DNA of 11,603 nt from Paenibacillus sp. (lineage in GTDB: Bacteria > Bacillota > Bacilli > Paenibacillales > NBRC-103111), in contig JARBUQ010000076.1 in NCBI GenBank assembly GCA_029239545.1, forward strand, positions 1 to 11,603. The letters are read 5' to 3'. Below are positions 7,901-11,603 of the stretch, in pieces. How positions within the stretch are numbered: the stretch's first letter is position 1; the number at the start of each line of letters is the position of its first letter. A program made the translations under genes and the position numbers. The notes under the pieces are model-generated. The model ran no database searches and had not been told where the DNA came from. It saw only the letters and a list, made by a program, of their open reading frames with translations.

Positions 7901-8965
7901 ATGCATGACCGTACGATCGTGTTCACCGGAGGGGGCTCTGCCGGCCATGTGACGCCTAACCTGGCGCTCATCAGCAGACTGAGACAATCCGGCTGGGGCG
8001 TACATTATATCGGGTCAGCCGAGGGGATTGAACGTGGCATTATCCAAGAAGCCAACATTCCATTTCATACCATTTCCTCCGGCAAGCTCCGACGTTATTT
8101 TGACCTTAAGAATCTGAAGGATCCCTTCAAAGTTATTAAGGGTTTATGGGACGCTTATCGCGTACTCGGACGGATACGGCCGCGCGTTATTTTCTCCAAG
8201 GGAGGTTTCGTCTCGGTACCTGTTGTAGTAGCTGGTTGGCTGCGCCGCATACCTGTCATTATTCATGAATCCGATATGACACCAGGTTTGGCCAACAAGC
8301 TGTCGCTGCCTTTTGCCACCAACATCTGTGTTACATTCCCCGAAACGATGCGTCACGTGCAAGGTGATAAGGCAGTGTGCACCGGTCTTCCCATACGTGA
8401 TGAAGTGTTGAGCGGGAAGGAAGCAAAGGGGAGAGCAATCTGTGACTTCCATCGGCAGAAGCCCGTTCTGCTCATAATGGGAGGAAGTCTCGGCTCCCAA
8501 AAAATCAATGACGCAGTGCGCATGGAATTGACTCGTCTGCTTGAGCGATTTCAGGTCGTTCATCTGTGCGGCAAAGGAAATCTAGATCCAGCTCTTGAGG
8601 GAACTCGCGGTTATAAGCAATTCGAGTATGTGAGCCAGGAGCTTCCAGATTTGCTCGCCCTTGCTGATGTCGTAGTGTCTCGAGCCGGCTCCACTTCAAT
8701 ATTTGAATTTCTGGCTATGCACAAGCCTATGCTGCTTATTCCGCTGTCCAGGCAAGCTTCCCGGGGTGATCAAATTCTGAATGCAGAGTCCTTTCGGAGC
8801 AGCGGATACAGCGTTGTTCTACAGGAAGAGGAGCTTTCCCCGCAGCTATTGCAGAGCCAACTGGATCAGCTCTATGAAGAGCGGCAAGTGTACATAGACC
8901 GCATGAAAGCCCACTCCAGTCAAGACAGTTTATCCCAAATTTTGGCCATGATAAATCTTGCGTAA
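7901..8965 (+). CDS. murG: MurG, lipid I to lipid II N-acetylglucosaminyltransferase (GGGSAGHVTPN type)
   Basis: Peripheral membrane GT28 glycosyltransferase that adds GlcNAc from UDP-GlcNAc to lipid I, giving lipid II. It has 354 aa from ATG 7901 (357 from GTG 7892, which overlaps the spoVE stop). Seen motifs: the glycine-rich loop GGGSAGHVTPN (10-20), FSKGGFVSVP (98-107), HESDMTPGLAN (122-132), GGSLGSQKIN in the second Rossmann domain, and the nucleotide-sugar region SRAGSTSIFEF (260-270) with GDQILNAES (289-297). Canonical MurG proteins have GGGTGGH and a DHQ..NA motif; this one resembles the second MurG-like protein I remember from the Bacillus cereus group. The operon position, after mraY, murD and spoVE and with no other murG here, supports the normal MurG role. 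It is 5 nt downstream of spoVE, so expression is probably coupled. A 225-nt gap follows. Confidence 0.92.
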   Translation: MHDRTIVFTGGGSAGHVTPNLALISRLRQSGWGVHYIGSAEGIERGIIQEANIPFHTISSGKLRRYFDLKNLKDPFKVIKGLWDAYRVLGRIRPRVIFSKGGFVSVPVVVAGWLRRIPVIIHESDMTPGLANKLSLPFATNICVTFPETMRHVQGDKAVCTGLPIRDEVLSGKEAKGRAICDFHRQKPVLLIMGGSLGSQKINDAVRMELTRLLERFQVVHLCGKGNLDPALEGTRGYKQFEYVSQELPDLLALADVVVSRAGSTSIFEFLAMHKPMLLIPLSRQASRGDQILNAESFRSSGYSVVLQEEELSPQLLQSQLDQLYEERQVYIDRMKAHSSQDSLSQILAMINLA

Positions 8966-9040
8966 TTTTATCTGTTTAGTAAGGTCCCATCAGCCCATAA
9001 GTTATGTTAGCCAGACAACACGCGGATTAAAAATAGGCGT

Positions 9041-9071
9041 TTGTCACACATGGATCAGTTTTTCATACAAT
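9041..9071 (+). promoter_or_regulatory. Candidate promoter upstream of murB
   Basis: In the 225-nt murG-murB gap, TTGTCA (9041-9046, 5 of 6 to the sigma-A -35) and TACAAT (9066-9071, 5 of 6 to the -10) are 19 nt apart, longer than ideal. The same -10 region reads CATACAAT (9064-9071), a full match to the sigma-E -10 pattern, with a weak -35 (TCACACA, 9044-9050) at a 13-nt spacer. Either way a fresh promoter for murB-murA is plausible. No transcription evidence is available. Confidence 0.4.
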
Positions 9072-9127
9072 ACACTATAGCCGTGACAGACACCGGGCAC
9101 GCTTATTCACTACTCATGATGCGAAAG

Positions 9128-9142
9128 AAACGGCCGTTTTTT
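9128..9142 (+). other. Perfect 12-bp palindrome followed by a T run in the murB leader
   Basis: AAACGGCCGTTT (9128-9139) is a perfect palindrome followed by TTT. On RNA it could fold as an A:U-rich stem with a GGCC loop and a U tail, resembling a weak attenuator. On DNA it could be a repressor operator between the candidate promoter and the murB ribosome binding site. Function is inference. Confidence 0.4.
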
Positions 9143-9174
9143 CCATCAAGAAAGTGTTTAAGTCCCCGTTCTGT

Positions 9175-9183
9175 AAAGGAGGT
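9175..9183 (+). promoter_or_regulatory. Strong ribosome binding site that sets the murB start
   Basis: AAAGGAGGT is a near-perfect Shine-Dalgarno match with its GGAGG core 8 nt before the ATG at 9191. It rules against the upstream in-frame TTG at 9041, which would add 50 residues with no family resemblance. Confidence 0.9.
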
Positions 9184-9190
9184 TCTACCT

Positions 9191-10096
9191 ATGCAATCTG
9201 TTCTGACTGATTTGCGAGCTGCTCAAGTAGGTGAATGCTTGCTGAACGAACCACTCGCCCCTTATACAACTTGGAAGATTGGCGGTCCCGCGGATTTGCT
9301 GATCATCCCCGATAGTAAACAACACTTGGTTGATACGATTCGAATTCTGCACCAGCATGGGATGCCATTTCTTCCAATCGGGCGAGGCTCCAATATGCTG
9401 GTGTCTGACAAAGGGATTCGCGGCGTTGTGATCAAGCTTGGCCACGGGATGAGCGAGCTTAGATTCGAAGGAAACCTGGTCTATGTAGGAGGCGGTTATT
9501 CGCTTATTACATTGGCGGTCCGAGCGGGTAAGGAAGGTTTGACCGGATTGGAATTCGCCGGGGGTATACCTGGCACAGTAGGCGGGGCTGTTTACATGAA
9601 TGCGGGAGCTCACGGTTCGGATATGTCGCGAATTCTCAAAGAAGCTGAGATTGTGCTAGAAACCGGAGAACTGGTTCGGCTAGGGCAAGAGGACCTACAA
9701 TTCGCTTACCGTCATTCCTTACTCCACACGTTGCCGGGTATCGTTACTGAAGCTGTGCTAGAGCTCATTCCTGGAAAACGCCAAGAAATTGCGGCCGCCA
9801 TGGCATCCTATAAGGACCGCCGATTACGCACACAGCCGCTGCAATTGGCTTGTGCAGGAAGCACGTTTCGCAACCCGGATCATCAATTCGCAGCCAAGCT
9901 GATTGAAGAAGCCGGACTGAAAGGCGCGCGTGAGGGAGGGGCTGAAGTCTCTACCCAGCATGCCAACTTCATTATCAATACCGGGGAAGCAACGGCTAAT
10001 GACGTCCTGCAATTGATGGACAGGATGCAAAGAGTAGTATTTGAACGCTACGGCGTTCAGCTTGTTCCCGAAGTATTGATGGTTGGGGAGAAATGA
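9191..10096 (+). CDS. murB: UDP-N-acetylenolpyruvoylglucosamine reductase (MurB)
   Basis: FAD- and NADPH-dependent cytoplasmic enzyme that reduces UDP-GlcNAc-enolpyruvate to UDP-MurNAc. It has 301 aa, the length of the shorter type IIa MurB of Bacillales. The FAD-binding half shows YTTWKIGGPAD (25-35), GRGSNMLVSDKG (64-75) and GGIPGTVGGAVYMNAGA (124-140). The substrate domain shows FAYRHS (171-176) with R174, CAGSTFRNP (221-229) with S224 at the proton-donor position, and LVPEV with E294 as the conserved late Glu. The start is set by a near-perfect Shine-Dalgarno sequence. The 225-nt gap upstream suggests that murB and murA may have their own promoter as well as readthrough from murG. MurA, the enzyme of the preceding step, is encoded next. 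Confidence 0.96.
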   Translation: MQSVLTDLRAAQVGECLLNEPLAPYTTWKIGGPADLLIIPDSKQHLVDTIRILHQHGMPFLPIGRGSNMLVSDKGIRGVVIKLGHGMSELRFEGNLVYVGGGYSLITLAVRAGKEGLTGLEFAGGIPGTVGGAVYMNAGAHGSDMSRILKEAEIVLETGELVRLGQEDLQFAYRHSLLHTLPGIVTEAVLELIPGKRQEIAAAMASYKDRRLRTQPLQLACAGSTFRNPDHQFAAKLIEEAGLKGAREGGAEVSTQHANFIINTGEATANDVLQLMDRMQRVVFERYGVQLVPEVLMVGEK

Positions 10097-10118
10097 CGGT
10101 TGTGACACTTCCGGTTTC

Positions 10119-10135
10119 AGCTTGCAAGCCAAGCT
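10119..10135 (+). other. Hairpin in the murB-murA gap, just before the murA ribosome binding site
   Basis: AGCTTG (10119-10124) pairs with CAAGCT (10130-10135) across a 5-nt loop, ending 3 nt before the murA Shine-Dalgarno sequence. The overlapping 10-bp palindrome GCTTGCAAGC (10120-10129) offers an alternative fold. It could affect translation at the weak TTG start. Short stems like this also arise by chance. Confidence 0.35.
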
Positions 10136-10138
10136 TTC

Positions 10139-10148
10139 GGGAGGGTGG
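10139..10148 (+). promoter_or_regulatory. Ribosome binding site that sets the murA TTG start
   Basis: GGGAGGGTGG contains GGAGG (10140-10144), 8 nt before TTG 10153. The upstream in-frame ATG at 10093 (overlapping the murB stop as ATGA) has a GGGGAG only 2 nt away, and its extra 20 residues do not look like a MurA N-terminus. Confidence 0.8.
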
Positions 10149-10152
10149 AACA

Positions 10153-11421
10153 TTGGAAAAATTGGTTATCGAAGGTGGGAGGCCACTGTCCGGAACGATC
10201 CGCATTCATGGAGCGAAAAACGCGGCACTTCCCATTCTGGCAGCAAGCATGATGGCTGAAGGCACCCACAGAATCGAAAATGTGCCGGATTTGCTCGACA
10301 TTCATGTGATGTTAAGTATATTGCGCAGCTTAGGCTGCAAAGCAGAGCTCCGCGATGAAACCGTAATACTGGATACGAGGCCAGCCCATTCTTCGCACAT
10401 ACCGGAAGAATTAATGAAGCAGATGCGATCCTCCATCTTTCTTATGGGGCCGCTGCTTACCCGATTCGGCGAAGTTCAGGTTTATCAGCCCGGGGGCTGC
10501 GCGATAGGAGATCGTAAGATCGATCTTCATTTGAAAGGTCTGCAGGCGCTTGGCGCCGAGATCGAGGAAACAGGCAACACGATTATTTGCCGGGCTCCCA
10601 GACTGCAGGGAACTGACATTGTGCTCGATTTGCCAAGTGTTGGGGCAACCGAGAATATTATGATGGCAGCAGCCAGATCACAAGGGACTACTACGATTTA
10701 TAATGCGGCCAGAGAGCCGGAAATTCAGGATTTGCAAAATTTTCTCAATGCGATGGGAGCCCGCATCATTGGGGCAGGAACGGATACGATTACGATCGAA
10801 GGTGTAACTCGCCTAGAGCCGTGTACTTATCGGATTATTCCGGATCGCATAGTCGCTGGTACGATTATGGTCGCAGCGGCCATTACCAAAGGGAACATCC
10901 AGCTTACAAATGTGAATCCTGCGCATATGAACTCGGTCACTCACGTACTGAGGCGGGCAGGTGTTCAAGTACACATTGACGGTGATATAATGAATGTAAG
11001 CTGTCCGGCCCGCCCCAAAGCGGTGGAGCGGATTGTTACATCGCCGCATCCTTCTTTTCCAACGGATTTACAGTCTCAGGTCATGGTGCTGCTTTCTTTG
11101 GCAGATGGACTCAGTATTATTAAAGAAACGATCTTTGAAGGCAGATTCAAACATGTAGATGAGCTCGGACGTATGGGAGCAGATATTCGTGTGGATCTGA
11201 ACTCAGCCTTCGTTCGCGGGGTTCCCCGGTTATATGGGGCTACTGTGGAAGCAACAGATTTGAGGGCAGGAGCCGCGTTGGTAATAGCCGGTCTGGCAGC
11301 AGCCGGAACGACTATAGTAGAGCAAATCCATCATATCGATCGAGGGTATGATCGCATCGAGCGGATGTTCAGTAGATTGGGTGCCAGAATCGAACGGTTC
11401 ACACCCGTAACTAACAAGTAA
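10153..11421 (+). CDS. murA: UDP-GlcNAc 1-carboxyvinyltransferase (MurA)
   Basis: Cytoplasmic enzyme of the first committed step of peptidoglycan synthesis: it transfers enolpyruvate from phosphoenolpyruvate to UDP-GlcNAc, and is the fosfomycin target. With the TTG start it has 422 aa, and the protein begins (M)EKLVIEGGRPLSGT, as MurA proteins do. Seen motifs are HGAKNAALP (19-27) with K22 and N23, PGGCAIGDR (113-121) with the fosfomycin-reactive C116, SVGATENIMMAAA (162-174), FPTDLQ (302-307) with D305, and HIDRGYDRIE (394-403) with R397. The catalytic cysteine is present, so the fosfomycin-insensitive Cys-to-Asp variant is not seen. Starting at ATG 10093 would give 442 aa. Placement after murB in the dcw cluster differs from B. 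subtilis. Whether it matches MurAA or MurAB best cannot be settled by eye. Confidence 0.95.
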   Translation: MEKLVIEGGRPLSGTIRIHGAKNAALPILAASMMAEGTHRIENVPDLLDIHVMLSILRSLGCKAELRDETVILDTRPAHSSHIPEELMKQMRSSIFLMGPLLTRFGEVQVYQPGGCAIGDRKIDLHLKGLQALGAEIEETGNTIICRAPRLQGTDIVLDLPSVGATENIMMAAARSQGTTTIYNAAREPEIQDLQNFLNAMGARIIGAGTDTITIEGVTRLEPCTYRIIPDRIVAGTIMVAAAITKGNIQLTNVNPAHMNSVTHVLRRAGVQVHIDGDIMNVSCPARPKAVERIVTSPHPSFPTDLQSQVMVLLSLADGLSIIKETIFEGRFKHVDELGRMGADIRVDLNSAFVRGVPRLYGATVEATDLRAGAALVIAGLAAAGTTIVEQIHHIDRGYDRIERMFSRLGARIERFTPVTNK

Positions 11422-11475
11422 TGGATTTTGTACAATAGCGGTATTCATAGTTGTATTAAGATGGCCTATAAGTGG

Positions 11476-11518
11476 CGCCTGGCGTCCCCTTTCTTAACCA
11501 GGAAGGGGACCAGCGGCG
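11476..11518 (+). terminator. Strong hairpin after murA, possible terminator or leader structure
   Basis: GTCCCCTTTC (11484-11493) pairs with GGAAGGGGAC (11501-11510) over a 7-nt loop, ten pairs with one G:U. Outer pairs can form between CGC plus CTGG (11476-11482) and CCAG plus GCG (11510-11518) if the G11484:C11510 pair is given up. CCTGG (11478-11482) can also pair with CCAGG (11498-11502), part of which lies in the loop. No U-tract follows directly (CAGCGGCG, then TATTTATA), so a classical intrinsic terminator is uncertain. Confidence 0.4.
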
Positions 11519-11530
11519 TATTTATACATA

Positions 11531-11563
11531 ATGCTTTCGAAGTGCGGATGTTTCACATCCGCT
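11531..11563 (+). repeat. 33-nt hairpin repeat, first copy
   Basis: Begins ATGCTTTCGAAGTG, includes the palindrome TTCGAA, and contains an 8-bp perfect stem GCGGATGT (11544-11551) and ACATCCGC (11555-11562) with loop TTC. It is identical to the copy at 11571-11603, separated by AGAGCTT. The period of 40 is not a multiple of three, so this is not a coding repeat. Confidence 0.9.
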
Positions 11564-11570
11564 AGAGCTT

Positions 11571-11603
11571 ATGCTTTCGAAGTGCGGATGTTTCACATCC
11601 GCT
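11571..11603 (+). repeat. 33-nt hairpin repeat, second copy at the window edge
   Basis: Identical in all 33 positions to 11531-11563, with stem arms at 11584-11591 and 11595-11602. It reaches the last base of the window, so the repeat unit or the array may continue. Tandem duplication of a 40-nt unit, or neighbouring copies of a dispersed palindromic element, would both fit. Confidence 0.9.

Noticed and set aside
8144..8563. Minus-strand open frame of 139 codons opposite murG, and one of 142 codons opposite murB (9185-9613)
   Set aside because: Both are antisense to conserved coding sequence and show no recognisable domain. They are expected by chance in DNA of this composition.
9041..9190. 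50-residue N-terminal extension of MurB from a TTG at 9041
   Set aside because: No ribosome binding site fits this TTG, the added residues do not resemble a MurB N-terminus, and the ATG at 9191 has a near-perfect Shine-Dalgarno sequence.
11422..11475. Promoter for the next gene directly after murA (TTGTAC 11428-11433)
   Set aside because: At normal spacing the -10 would be TTGTAT, a poor match. Better -10-like strings lie 20 nt or more away.
11531..11603. CRISPR array reading of the repeat pair
   Set aside because: Two 33-nt repeats separated by only 7 nt do not leave a spacer of normal length, each repeat contains a nearly complete hairpin, and there are no cas genes in the window.
1..11603. 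A hidden defence system, mobile element or RNA gene
   Set aside because: Coding genes fill nearly all of the window with recognisable peptidoglycan enzymes in a conserved order, no transposase or integrase is present, and no tRNA- or rRNA-like segment was seen in the gaps.

Overview
This window is a stretch of the division and cell wall (dcw) cluster of an endospore-forming, meso-diaminopimelate-type Firmicute. A Paenibacillus-like member of the Bacillales fits best. The evidence is the sporulation-type members SpoVD and SpoVE, a MurE with the DNPR motif of the meso-DAP enzymes, strong AGGAGG-type ribosome binding sites, frequent GTG/TTG starts, and a gene order that resembles Bacillus subtilis but also holds murF and murA. 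The genus is an inference; there is no rRNA or other marker here.

Layout, all on the plus strand: the 3' part of spoVD (open at the left edge, to 1307); a 105-nt gap; murE (1413-2903) overlapping murF (2900-4294) by GTGA; mraY (4317-5273); murD (5284-6747); a 50-nt gap with nested inverted repeats and a possible sigma-E promoter; spoVE (6798-7895); murG (7901-8965); a 225-nt gap, the longest in the window, with a candidate promoter and a palindrome; murB (9191-10096); murA (10153-11421, TTG start); and a 182-nt noncoding tail with a strong hairpin and two copies of a 33-nt hairpin repeat at a 40-nt period, running to the right edge. No minus-strand gene is convincing.

Together the genes cover most of peptidoglycan precursor synthesis. 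MurA and MurB make UDP-MurNAc. MurD, MurE and MurF add D-Glu, meso-DAP and D-Ala-D-Ala (MurC, for L-Ala, is not in this window). MraY and MurG build lipid I and lipid II. SpoVE (SEDS glycosyltransferase) and SpoVD (class B PBP transpeptidase) are a polymerase/cross-linker pair, known in B. subtilis for spore cortex synthesis.

The coding part is well-known biology with intact catalytic motifs. The points worth a second look are noncoding or lineage-specific: the terminal repeat after murA, the hairpin before it, possible sporulation promoters before spoVE and murB, a murA leader hairpin with a TTG start, and a MurG of the divergent GGGSAGHVTPN type. I found no evidence of a wholly new system, mobile element, CRISPR array or RNA gene.
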